From positions 3,548,001-3,612,000 of the forward strand of contig NC_045150.1 of the NCBI RefSeq assembly GCF_008831285.2: DNA of 64,000 bases. The letters run 5' to 3'. Positions 25,363 through 35,799 of this stretch are shown in pieces. Position 1 is the stretch's first letter; each line of letters opens with the position of its first letter. The DNA is from Nymphaea colorata. Taxonomy: Eukaryota > Streptophyta > Magnoliopsida > Nymphaeales > Nymphaeaceae. The position numbers were made by a program, and so were the translations under genes. The notes below the pieces were generated by a model that was not told the DNA's origin, did no database searches, and worked only from the letters and a program-made list of their open reading frames with translations.

Positions 25363-25394
<32 letters not shown>
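25362..25394. repeat. (CA)n/(TA)n microsatellite
   Basis: A run of CA dinucleotides followed by a short TA run, inside the hAT element in its presumed leader or intron region. Confidence 0.9.
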
Positions 25395-26379
25395 GACACA
25401 CATAGAGATGCCCGTAATGAATAAGTAAGAAGAGCATCAAGGAAAACAAAATTAAAAGGAAAAAAAGAGAAAGCAGAATAAGATGAAAATGGATAAAATC
25501 ATCGGTTTCTCCTAGTCAGTAACAACTGATTAATTTGGGGAAATCTCCAGCCGTAGTCAAAATGCAGATACTTGTTAATGTTCAAGATTGTCACACAAAG
25601 TTAAACGCTTAAGCTGATACCCGAATCAAATGCCCCCTGCCACAGCTCTATGAACCAAATGGGTGGTCTTCTTCTCTCTTTTTCTTCGATCGCTGCTAAT
25701 TGGAGAGAGATCAAAGATTTAGAGAGAGGGGCCGACGGCCCTCAATCCAGAGAGAGATACCTGCAACTAATATACACTCTGCTACTGTGAGTGAGAGAAA
25801 GAGGGAGAGATAGAACAGGGAACGTGAGGTTAAAAAACCAACCTTCGACGGTGATGGCGCAACGGTGATGGCATGGTGGCAGTCGGTAGTTGCAGAACCG
25901 ACAGGCGACGGGGAGGACGAGCCGATGGGTGATGGGAAGGACCGGAGGAGGCAGTCAAAGACTCGCAGTCTCACAGATCAGCAGAGGACTAGAGGAGAAC
26001 GACGGTCGATGTCGACGACTCGACGGAGAGAATGAAAGTATGAAACGAAGGTTTCAACCTAACCAAAGTTAATTTTTTTTTAAAAGAAAAATTATTTTTT
26101 TAAGTTACTGTCGGGCTTCTCAGCCCTCGACGATCACAGCCTCAAGCTGGAGCCCAACACATTTAAGTACTGGGCTGGCCCAGGACTGATAAGAGGGCCC
26201 CGTTAAGCATTTTTTCAGGGTCCTAGAATCGGGCCCAAGTCGGGCCGAGTATCAGGTACCCAACGGCGATCCGGCCCAATGCCCAGGCTTATTCCCAAAT
26301 CCCCTAGAGAAAGTTGCAATCGCAGAGAAATGGAATGGTTGAGTAATTTTCTGGTAGGATTCTTTTAGAATAAAGACAC

Positions 26380-29300
26380 TGTTGCGAACCAACTCTAGGT
26401 CCAGCCGAGTGCCGTCGACAGAGTGGCCAAGGCTGGTTGGGATCGTGCCAAAGGAGCGCAACTGTGGCCATAGACACAACAGGAAGAGGCTGAAGCTAGT
26501 GGCAGCGCAAGAAGAGCTCCAGCCGAAAGAGGCTGTAGCCCAACGCGCAGCCATAGAAGGTTGACAGCCAAAGGAAGATGGCCCGCACCAGGCCAAAGGC
26601 ATCCTGAGAGGTCCAGCAGAGCAAGGAGGCTGCAATAGGACTTGCGGTCGAGGAAGGACACTACCCGAAGAAAAGAAACTTCAGCCTCGGCCGAGAGGAT
26701 AGAAGGAGGCTGTCCGGGAAAGGCCACCTAGGTGTGGTCAGCATTGGAGCTGCGGACCTGGCCAGGCTGTGACCGATGTCTCAAGATAGAGCACCAGGCT
26801 ACCACCACAGGCCCGGACGAGCAATGCCAACTAGGCATGACCTTAGGGATGCCGCCTGGCGAGTGCGTAGAGGAGAAGCCACCGAGTGACAGTATTAAGA
26901 CCATTGAGGCAAGTCAAGGTCAGGGGCGCGGAGCACCAAGAGCAGCACATTGACAGTCGGAAACCCAGGTGCAATAGCTAAATATAGCCTTCTAGCCATC
27001 GTAGAGCAATGGAGTAAGGCGGTAGAGAAGGGCTACATGCAGGGTTAATGCGCAGAGGGGCAATCGCCAACGACAGGATCAGATTGGATTCTACATTCGG
27101 CAAGTAAAAAGCAACCAGAATAGCCAAGCCACATACTTTGAAAGTTCAGTAGAGCCAGTGGAATCCAGCCCTAGGTCCAGTCCAGCCCGAGTCCATCTAA
27201 GAGAATCTAGGATTGAGTCTAATCTATCGTCAAGTCTTATTTTGAGTCCGTCTAAGTGAGTCAAGGGGTAGGCGCGTCTAGGAGTGAGTGTCTCGAGTTG
27301 TTTTTCTCTTTTATTTGTTTGAGTCATTTTGATTGAATCCGTATCGGTTTAGGTTGATGTGAACCGGGATGCGCGGGTTATATAAACCCGTTCAAGTTGT
27401 AACTTGGGAATCTTCTACGAATTTAATCAAATCATATTTTTGAGTAGTAGGCATTGCCTCTCTCTCCTCCACCAGAGTGGTGTGATCTCCCCGCCGTGTA
27501 GGCGTGAAACCCCACCGTGTAGGTGTGTATCCCCCGCCATGTAGGCGTGTAAAAGCTCTCAACCTGTGGCTGTGGTTGAGAAGAAGAAGAGGAAGCCGAC
27601 GAAAGTGGTGGCAGACGGAAAACCACCATTGCCGACGAGCTCCTACGCGTAAGTACTCCGAAACCTCACCTTCTCCTCGCGGTGCATTTGTCTTCAACCA
27701 CAGAAAGCATTTAGAGGCCGGAGGAGAATTCAGGAAGGCCTGTGACGCAACCGATCGGGACTACTGGTTGGGCAATTCCGTAGGCAACGACAATCCGGTG
27801 GTGAACGAAAAGGTAGGTATCAGAGCTATCCTCAGTTCTACCTCATTATTCTCCGTAGAAGACCTTGCAAAAGTTCACCCTAGTAGATCGCCTTCTCCCC
27901 GAGCAGATCGGGAAGAAAGTAGTTGGAAAGGTGAGCCAACGTCCGGTCCAAGCCAGCCCATTGGCTTCGGCTCTAGTAGGCGGCTCTCCCCTTGCGAACC
28001 AAGGAGATTGTTGCCGAAAAAGTCGTAGCTAAGCCAGGCTTAGCTAGGTCTTGCATGGAGATAACCCGAGGGCTACCCGACTCTTGCCGCTAGAAGGCCG
28101 GTGAGGACTAGGTATCCTCTTGGTGAACCGAAGCCAAGCAGTGCGCGGAAGTAAGTCAAGAGTTTCCCGACTTTTTCTGGTAGATGACCAGTGAGGATTA
28201 CGTATCCTCTTGGCAACCTGATGCCAAGTACTTCCTCGGCCTCGCCTTCATCCTAGCCTCGATCTGAAAGCGACCACGAGTATGGAGAGGGGCTGTGATA
28301 ATCTCCCCGCGCCACTTCTCAAAGTGTTCAATGCTCCAGCCTTCAGTCTCCACCATCCAACACGCCACGTGTTTCCATCCGAGGGCCCATGCCCGTCAAG
28401 CTTCCAAGGCGCCATCAAGCCATCATTCTCCACCGCTCATCTTGCCACGTGTCAACACCGTGGGGCTCAAGCCCTTCGAGTCCCAACGGCGCATTTAAGG
28501 TAATTAAATACTCACCTCGCCTTCATCTCCCCTCTCGCTCGTAAACCCCCTCATTCAATCTCGTATTCTTTCTCCCCGGCTTAATTCCTTCTTTTCGTCC
28601 GAGCCCTTCCATAACTCCTTGCAAAGTCCCTAGTTGGTCCTTAACTTCCCCATTCAATCCCGAGCTTAGCCTTAACCAACCGCTTAACTCCCTCATCCCT
28701 TACCGAGACTAGCCATCACTCCTACTCCTAGTCCTGAGTTCCCCCTCATGAGTCCGAGCTTAGCCTTAACTCTCTCCCTAATTCCGAGTCCAACCATAAC
28801 TCCCCTCGTAACCTCGCACCCTCTTGACTCCTCCTCGTGACCATGAGCCCTTAACTTCCTCCAACTTCCAAGTCGCGGTTGACCTTCACCTAGACCTAGC
28901 TGAGTCAACCCAGTCACCCCTAGCTTACCCAAAATCGACCTAACCCGCGCATCCACCTCGGGTTAGCCCAGACCACACCCATTCCTCCAGCCGTTCACAC
29001 TCACCTTTGTCATCGGCTAGGCGGGCCGAGCACCATTGGCCATTGCATCACCCTCGGCACTCTCCACCGCGGCTCCCCAACAGTCATTGCCGAGCCCCTT
29101 CGTAGCACTTCCGTGCCATCGGCAAGTTGGGCCGAGACCCTTGCGCATCATTGCCAACCACGGCCAGGTGGGCCGCCTCCATCTATCGGCAGATCGACAT
29201 GCCCTCGGTTAGGCGGACCGAGCCACTCCCCCTCCTCTACCAGTGTGTGCCGTAGTCCATGATAGTAGATTAGTGTTTGTTTTAGTTTGTTTTGCTAATA

Positions 29301-29409
29301 TGAGTTTGTTTTAGTTAGGTTTCGATTTTAAGCTCCCCTGAGTGGTCTTGGGTAGAGGATTTGCCTTAGGGTAGTGATTTCATAGTCACCGGGTTTTCGG
29401 TCCTCAACA
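26380..29409 (+). repeat. Left LTR of the non-autonomous element (3030 bp)
   Basis: Starts TGTTGCGAACC and ends CTCAACA next to GTTGGTATCAG. In the first ~225 bp I count about 17 differences from the right LTR (7-8%), so this is one of the older insertions. Compared with the right LTR it lacks about 230 bp (equivalent to 36928-37157) and a second block near 37850-38000. Open frames such as 27504-28028 occur in both LTRs without recognisable domains. Confidence 0.85.
27379..27386 (+). promoter_or_regulatory. TATA box of the left LTR
   Basis: TATATAAA within a small inverted repeat (GCGGGTTATATAAACCCGTT), kept exactly in the right LTR at 32822-32829. This is the likely start of element transcripts. 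An exon-like segment with a GTAAGT donor (CTACGCGTAAGTA) follows near 27645. Confidence 0.65.
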
Positions 29410-29540
29410 GTTGGTATCAGCCAGGTTGGGAGGCACAACCGATTGCTTCATGGTTGTCTCAGAGCAAGCAGACGGCAAGCAGTAGAACAACTGATCTACC
29501 AACCACAACAGTTGGTATTAGAGCACGCTTGGGGACTTCA
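29410..29540 (+). other. Duplicated primer-binding-site-like region
   Basis: TTGGTATCAG at 29411-29420 directly follows the LTR end. About 100 bp later a second AACAGTTGGTATTAGAGC (near 29507-29524) looks like another LTR-end/primer-site junction and has the better match to the iMet site (TGGTATCAGAGC with one change). One may be the working site and the other a relic. Confidence 0.5.
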
Positions 29541-29593
29541 ACAGTCATTTTTTCTATTTAGTTGCTTTTGAATTTAGTAGAAGAATTCCAGCC

Positions 29594-30882
29594 ATGTCTC
29601 CATGGGATAGTGAAAACTCGGATGATAGTCATCCCATAGTCAATACTCGAAAGACTATGAGTCGTATGAGCCGAATAAGGACTACTAAGACAATGAGGTA
29701 TACAACCTATACCCGGATGAAGATTCAAAGGTTCCAGACGAGTGCAGCCAGCAAGAGGAAGGTAACTTAGATTAGTCGTCCAACCCGAGTGAAGACTCAG
29801 ACGAAGAGCCGGCTGAGGAGTTCGAGGAAGAGTTGGCCGAGTAAGAGGAGACAGAGCAAGAACGCGAAGACGATGAGCGGTCTTCTAACGGTGAGGATGA
29901 TGATCCTCCCCCCTCCAGTGTCACAAACTCTCAGTCTGGAGCGGCTGAGCGACATGAGTTTAATCATTACAACATGCTGGGAGACACTTCAGGATCACGT
30001 AGCTACGAGAACCACTACACCCAGTGGAGAAACATGATAAGCCCGCCAATCAGGCGCCGTCTAAGGACGAGGCACACAGCCCATCTTGGCCAACCTCGGG
30101 TTTGAAAGGTGGATCAACAACGTCAAAGGGCAAGGCGCACGCAATGGAGGTTGAACCACATCGCCGTAGTAGACGGCAATCTGATGAACATGGCACCTCA
30201 CCCCTGGAAGCACACAAACCACGGGAGCAAAGGAGTCAATCCTAACCGGAACCTGCAGTCAGGCCCAGGAAGATCAGTGATGCTAAAGCCTACCGGCGCG
30301 CATATGCCAACCAACCGGAAAGAGCTCCTTCGGTTGTACCTATCATGGGCAGCCTTGAGATTAGGGCTACAGTGCAACCGATCGAAGGGAGCACCCCGAA
30401 AGACCGGAGATGCTCGGGCCTATCGATGAGCGTATGCCAGCCAGCCAGCGAGCAACCCTGAAGCAAGTTCCCAGCCGCAACCAACAGAGGTGTTCAAACC
30501 AAGGTAGACCGGGAATGCTATGGCTTATCGGCGAGCATTTAGCAACACCCTCGCAAACCTCCCACTATTCGGAACCCCAGGGAACACCCAAGCAATCACA
30601 AGTTTCCCTCAGCATGAGGCGACCGACAAGGTGAGAAGGACGGGGAATGCCAAGGCATATCGGCGGATGTTTGCCAACTGTCCAAGAAGCACTAGCCCGA
30701 GCCAAAGGGAATGGATACCTGCCATCAACATGATGGACAGACCGACAGTGCTTGAGCAAACCAGCCCGGCGGAATCATGGACTTCAACCGATTGGATAGG
30801 AGAAGTCAACCGTGCATGCCAAAGCCTGGATCAACTCATGGGCGAAATCGAGGTAGCGGCAATAGAGGCCGCAACAACCTAA
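29594..30882 (+). pseudogene. Degenerate gag-like reading frame with fourfold AYRR repeat
   Basis: From about 29653 one frame reads as an acidic, Asp/Glu-rich protein (for example SSNPSEDSDEEPAEEFEEEL), broken by several stops, and continues to the stop at 30880-30882. Between 30269 and 30682 a repeated peptide appears: DAKAYRRAYAN, DARAYR-stop-AYAS, NAMAYRRAFSN and NAKAYRRMFAN. The last three are in the same frame and the first is in another. No zinc knuckle or protease is visible. Its place between primer site and 3' end suggests a gag remnant, but I do not recognise the family. Confidence 0.4.
30269..30682 (+). repeat. Four ~45-bp imperfect repeats spaced 104-129 bp
   Basis: Copies near 30269-30317, 30398-30446, 30502-30550 and 30631-30682 share GACCGGGAATGCTAAGGC followed by CTATCGGCGAGCATATGCCA. 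Periodicity is about 105-130 bp with diverged spacers. It encodes the AYRRxxAN motif described for the surrounding frame. Confidence 0.65.
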
Positions 30883-31851
30883 GGGACCGCAGCCCTTAGC
30901 CAACTTCCTAAGGAGGGTGGTTATAGTCGATCACCCGAGAAGGCTATGGCAAGAAGCAGAAAGGAAGCCCTACAGAGGTAGGCATTTGGAGAGATCGGCG
31001 TAGAAAGGAGCTTGAACATGGAGGTTGAGCCACTTCCAAGCAGGGCACTAGCTGAAAGGCTAAGTTCACCCAGGCTGTTCCCAATACCCTGGATGGTATC
31101 CGAACTTGATCCCCTGGAAGAGATACTTCTGGCATGCTACAAGCCGTCGACTAGCCCGGACTCTTTCCAAGAGGCCGAACGGTGCCGAAACTCGTCAGAA
31201 GGCACGACGAACAAGAGCCCACCCCCAGGTGAGAAGAAAAGAGGCGATCGACATCTGTCTCTATAGCGCCTCAGGCAAAGCCTAAGGAGGGTGGAGCTAC
31301 ACCAGCCGAAGGTCTAACCATGGCTTTGGAGGTGGGCACAGGCAAGGAGCCCCATGCCCCGCCTATACAAGGGCCTTGTAAGAGAAACCCCACACCATTG
31401 AGTGTACTCGGTCAAAGGCAGAGAGCACTGGCCCAGGGGTTGGAGTGGTTAACACTAGGAAGGTGCACAATGGAAACATGGGCATGTATACTGATGGCAC
31501 CCAATGGACGGAAAGAGCAACGAAGAGTAGAGAGCTTCGCAAACTCTGAACAACATGAAGGACATCGGGGGACACTGTTAGGAAAACTTCTTCACGAATA
31601 TGGTCCCAAGCTGAGAGAGGAACAAATGAAGTTGTTAGCAACTAGGCCAGCTATGAGAATAACTCAAGTTTACTCCAGAGGGCCAAGGAAGGTGTTTCCC
31701 CAAGGAAAGATTTTCGTTGAACTCCTACCAAGAGACTATGGACCAAACCAAGATGAAGAAGGACCATTGAAGGAAGAAGAGGAGCTTCGGTCTTACCTCC
31801 AGGAGACTATAGCAAGAGCTTGGGGTCAAGCTCTATGTAAGGAGAGTGGAC
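30883..31851 (+). other. 3' interior of the non-autonomous element, no recognised gene; ends in polypurine tract
   Basis: The stretch holds two open frames (31012-31266, and 31320 running across the LTR boundary to 32063) with no domain I recognise. The second crosses into the LTR, so it is not a normal element gene. AAGGAGGGTGG-like purine motifs recur (about 30912, 31286). The one just before the LTR, AAGGAGAGTGGAC (31839-31851), is in the position of the plus-strand primer. Confidence 0.45.
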
Positions 31852-32821
31852 TATTGCGAACCAACTCTAGGTCCAGCCGAGTGCCGTCGACAGAGTGGCC
31901 GAGGCTGGTTGGGAACGCGCCAAAGGAGCGCAACTGTGGCCATAGCCACAATAGGAAGAGGCTGAAGCTAGTGGAAGAGCAAGAAGAGCTCCAGCCGAAA
32001 GAGGCTGCAGCCCAATGCGCGGCCATAGAAGGCCGGCAGCCGAAGGAAGATAGCCCGCCCTAGGCCAAAGGCATCCTAAGAGGTCCGACAGAGCAAGGAC
32101 GAACAGAGAGCAAGGAGGCTGCAATAGGACTTGCGGTCGAGGAAGGACGCTGCCAGAAGAAAAGAAACCTCAACCTCGCCCGAGAGGATAGAAGGAGGCT
32201 GTCAGGGAAAGGCCACCCAGGTGTGGTCAGCATTGGAGCCGCGGACCTGGCCAGGCTGTGGCCGATGTCTCAAGACAGAGCACTAAGCTACCACCACAGA
32301 CCCGGACGAGCAATGCCAATCAGGCGCGACCTTAGGGCTGCCGCCTGGCGAGTGCGTAGATGAGAACCCGTCGGGCAACAATAGTAAGACCATTGAGGCA
32401 AGTCAAGGCCAGGGGTGCGGAGCACCAAGAGCAACACATGGACAGTCAGACGCCCAGGTGCCATCATAGAGCAATGGTGTAAGGCGGTAGAGAAGGGCTA
32501 CATGTAGGGTTAATGGGCAGAGGGGTAGTCTCCAGCCATAGGGTCAAATTGGATTCTACATTCGGCAAGCACAGAGCAACCTGAGCAGCCAAGCTGCATA
32601 CTTTGAGAGTTCAGTTGAGCCAGTGGAATCCAGCCCTAGGTTCAGTCCAGCCCGAGTCCGTCTTGGAGAGTCTAGGATTGAGTCTAATCTAGTGTTTAAG
32701 TGAGTCAAGGGATAGGCGTGCTAGAAGTGAGTGTCTCGAGTCATTTTGCTCTTTTATTTGTTTGAGTCATTTTGATTGAATCTGTATCGATTTAGGTTGA
32801 TGTGAAACGGGATGCGCGGGT

Positions 32822-32829
32822 TATATAAA
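32822..32829 (+). promoter_or_regulatory. TATA box of the right LTR
   Basis: TATATAAA in the same palindromic context as in the left LTR. It lies about 360 bp upstream of the nested gene-capturing hAT on the same strand, so an LTR-initiated transcript could read into that element. Confidence 0.6.
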
Positions 32830-33439
32830 CCCGTTCAAGTTGAAACTTGGGAATCCTTTGTAATTTTAATCAAATCATATTTACGTGTAGTAGGCACAAC
32901 CTCTCTCTCCTCCACCCGGTGTGATCTCCCCGCCATGTAGGCGTGAAACCCCACCGTGTAGGCATGTATCCCTTGCCGTGTAGGCGTGTAGAAGCTCTCT
33001 ACCCGTGGCTCTGCTTGAGAAGAAGAAGAGGAAGCCGACGAAAGTGGTGGCGGTCAGAAAACCACCATTGCCAATGAGCTCCTACGCGTAAGTACCCCGA
33101 AACCTCACCTTCTCCCCGCGGTGCATTTGTCTTCAACCACGGAAGACATCTAGAGGCCAGAGGAGAATTCGGGAAGCTTGTAACTCGGGGTGCACAATGA
33201 GTCGAGCTACTCGAGCTCGAGTCGTTTAAGCTGGACTCGTAAGCGAGTTCGAGTTGCTTCATTAGTTAAACGAGTCGAGCTCGAGTTCACGAGCCGGCTC
33301 GTTTAACTAATCGAGTCGAGCTCGAGTTCACTCAAGTGGACTCGTTAAAGCTCAACTTGGCTCGTCTTTAAAATATCGGTTTTAAAAAAACCGGTTTGAA
33401 ACCGTCTCAGGTGGGAAATGAAAAGTTTTACTTTTAACG

Positions 33440-33961
33440 TTTGAGTTTTAGCTTTTAGGTTTTGTTTTTGAGTTTTCATTCTCCCTCCCTCCGACTCTCC
33501 GCCGTGACGCCGTCTCTCATCTCTTCTCGAAAGTTCGAAACTTCTCCCTCCTTCTCTTCTCCATCTGAAACTTCTCCAGTTCTCCTTCGCTTCAGGCTTC
33601 AGCCCAAGGTTCCTACGTGTCATCGTGTGCTCTGCTCTCCATTCTCCGCTTCAGCCTTCTCCCTTCAGCAGCTCCTGATGCAACTAGGGATGTCCCTTTA
33701 CGCCACCCATAGATCCTCTCCTGGTCAGATCTGTGCATCTCTGCCTCTCCACCACAGGTAACCATCTCTTTCTATCTCTCTCTCTCGTTGTTGTTCGTCT
33801 ACCGTGAAAGAGCTGCTTTTTTTTTGTTCAGATCTATGAAGGCGAAGGAGTGATTTTGGAAGAGTGAAGGCTTTTTGCAGAGGCCTATGAGAGGAGAAGC
33901 GGTCCTCTTTGTTGGTCATAGTTGTCATCATCAGTTTTTGTAATTAGTTAAACCCTAATTT
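33440..33961 (+). other. Captured 5'-exon-like, CT-rich segment with splice donor
   Basis: TC-rich leader-like DNA contains a 99-codon open stretch (33462-33761). A good donor (CACCACAG/GTAACC) sits at 33759-33760, and CCCTAATTTCTCC follows near 33955. The base composition differs from the SNX1 introns downstream. It looks like the promoter/5' UTR/first-exon part of a plant gene, but I cannot tell which gene. The open stretch has no recognisable domain. Confidence 0.4.
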
Positions 33962-34265
33962 CTCCATTTTGTGCATCTACTCTGTAATCAACTCGTTCCT
34001 CTTTCCAATTTATTGATTCATTCATTTTCCTTTATTTTCTGTGGTTATTCTTTCGATTTTGAGTTTGACGAGCACGATAATGAGTTGGGTTTTGGTTCTC
34101 GGGTGTGGGGGATTTTTGGAGTTTCTGATACGATGGTTGAGTAATTGCTTACCGTTACAGTTTCATAGATTTTTGTTTCTTAATTTTTTTCTGACAGTGG
34201 GGGATGCCTCGTTCTAATATTATCTGATGCTACTGTGCATGTAGTTGAACATTTACGTTTTATAG

Positions 34266-35422
34266 GATGTCCAGACAAGGTAACTGATGTTGTGCTTGGG
34301 AAGGGAAAACCTGTTGAAGAATCTGACCCTGAATATGAGAAACTGAAACAATATATTTTTGAGCTAGAAGAGCACCTGGCTGAAGCACAAAAGCAGGCAT
34401 TTCGTCTTGTGAAGAGACACAGAGGTATTCAACAACTTGAGAGGAAAAGTCATTTATTTGTTTCTTTTTTCCTGTTTGAGCGCCAGCTTCCTGCTGTTTT
34501 TTGAAGAATTCAATTTAGTTAAAAGCAGGCCATCTTTTCCTACAATTTTGCCAAATTAAGACTGATTTAATATTATTTTGCTATTTCTCAGAGTTGGGAC
34601 AATCCTTGTTTGACTTTGGAAAGGCAGACAAGCTCTTAGGTGCTTGTGAGGGAAATTCTCTTGGTAAAGCGTTTTCAGATTTTGGCATGCAAGCTGAAAT
34701 ATTGTCTTACAAGCTTCAGAATGAGGAATCTTTAATCATAAGTTTGAAGATAATGTAACTCTAAAAACAAACTGTATTAATCTTGATTACGTACTACTGA
34801 TTTATTGTGTAAACAAAATTCTGAAATGATATCTGACTTGACTTCCAATGAAGGCCCACAATGTATTGATGAACTTTAAAGTGCCTTTAAAGGATTATGC
34901 ACAAGCTGTGCAATCAATAAAGGTGGGTTCACAATAATTGTTTTCTCTATGAGATTAATAGGGATATGCTAGGGAGCAGGGAACTGGAGGAAAGCTCTAA
35001 CCAATTTTATTCAATTACAGATAGATGAAAGGCATGACTGGGCTTGTTTATTTATTTGCCTATTTCGTATTTTTGTTTTGGCATAGGCTACCATGGCAGA
35101 CCGAGCAAATGCTTTCAGGCAGCAATGTGAATTGACAGAAATAGCAAAGTTGAAGGAGATTAACCTGTGAGGCTCCATAGTTACTTCATACACTGTTTAG
35201 TTATACTTGATGATGTACAGTAAATCAATAAATTTAACTTTATATATGTGTTTTTTTTGCACCAATTCCCCAGCAGCGCTGCATGGGAACTTTCTTTATA
35301 TGGGTGTTTTATTTTGTTGTCTTAAGGCATTTTGCTTAATCATGTTATTCTTGCATGGCAGTGAGAGACTGATGCTGGCTCGATCTGAAAAGGCAGCAGA
35401 AGCAGAAATAGAGTGCAAGGAA
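34266..35422 (+). pseudogene. SNX1: Captured sorting nexin 1 (SNX1) gene fragment, five exons
   Basis: Exons: 34266-34424, 34592 to about 34726, 34854-34922, 35087-35166 and 35362-35422. They encode, in order, VTDVVLGKGKPVEESDPEYE, HLAEAQKQAFRLVKRHR, ELGQSLFDFGKADKLLGACE, NVLMNFKVPLKDY, ATMADRANAFRQQCELTE and RLMLARSEKAAEAEIECKE. This is the BAR-domain side of plant SNX1, a retromer-associated membrane-curving protein of endosomes. Phases join across exons (AGAG+AG gives R-E-L; CCT+T gives L). Introns are kept and four of the five exons have both AG acceptor and GT donor. The GT after exon 2 seems lost. Exon 1 lacks one base near 34280 relative to a DVQxKVTD reading. The PX domain and the C-terminal end of BAR are absent, so no working sorting nexin can be made. 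Confidence 0.85.
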
Positions 35423-35688
35423 GTAAGTGCTTATAATATCGCAATTATACAGTTTTTGGTTTTTATTACTTGATCCTGATATTTAGAACGGAAGTCTGCA
35501 GCATTCTTAGTCTCATCCACTTGTTAGCTTGAAAGATTGGACCTGTTGATGGCTCTATTGAGCATTTATTGATTTTAAGCATATTTTTGCAAGCTATCTG
35601 GTAGAATTGAGCAGGATTCTGTATCAGCTGGCAATCTTGTCAGTGATTCTCATAGTGGGCTTCCTAATTGACCATGTGAATTTTACAG

Positions 35689-35799
35689 AATGGAATGACT
35701 CCATTGCATCTAGCTGTTTGGCATTTTCTTCAATCTAAAGACTCTGCAACTGTGGAGGCATTGCTCACTTACAATGCAGATTGTAGTGCTACTGATAAT
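35689..35799 (+). pseudogene. Captured ankyrin-repeat exon
   Basis: An acceptor (TTTTACAG, ends 35688), a 111-bp open exon and a donor (GTATGA at 35800). It encodes NGMTPLHLAVWHFLQSKDS, then a VEALLTYNADCSATDN end. GMTPLHLA and ADCSATDN are ankyrin-repeat signatures. The wording resembles plant ankyrin-repeat AAA-ATPase (CbxX/CfqX-like) proteins, which is a guess from family knowledge. The gene of origin differs from SNX1, so the element carries pieces of at least two host loci joined somewhere in 35423-35688. Confidence 0.75.

Larger units (their letters stand above)
20578..26291 (-). mobile_element. hAT transposon, 5714 bp, perfect 8-bp target duplication
   Basis: Flanked by ttcccaaa at 20570-20577 and 26292-26299. 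The left end is TAGGGCTGGACAT followed by GGGCCGG-rich sequence. The right end, read inverted, is TAAGCCTGGGCATTGGGCCG. A decayed hAT transposase lies on the minus strand inside. The right part (about 25600-26060) is a GC-richer, CT-rich leader-like region on the minus strand, in the place of a 5' UTR. The length, duplication size, termini and transposase all agree. The transposase is broken, so it would need help from another copy to move. Confidence 0.88.

Noticed and set aside
27504-28028. 174-codon open frame in the left LTR
   Set aside because: Shared only with the right LTR, crosses a likely donor site, no domain, and GC-rich DNA makes long chance frames common.
31320-32063. 247-codon open frame at the interior/LTR boundary
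   Set aside because: It runs across the polypurine tract into the LTR, so it cannot be an ordinary element gene; no recognisable domain.
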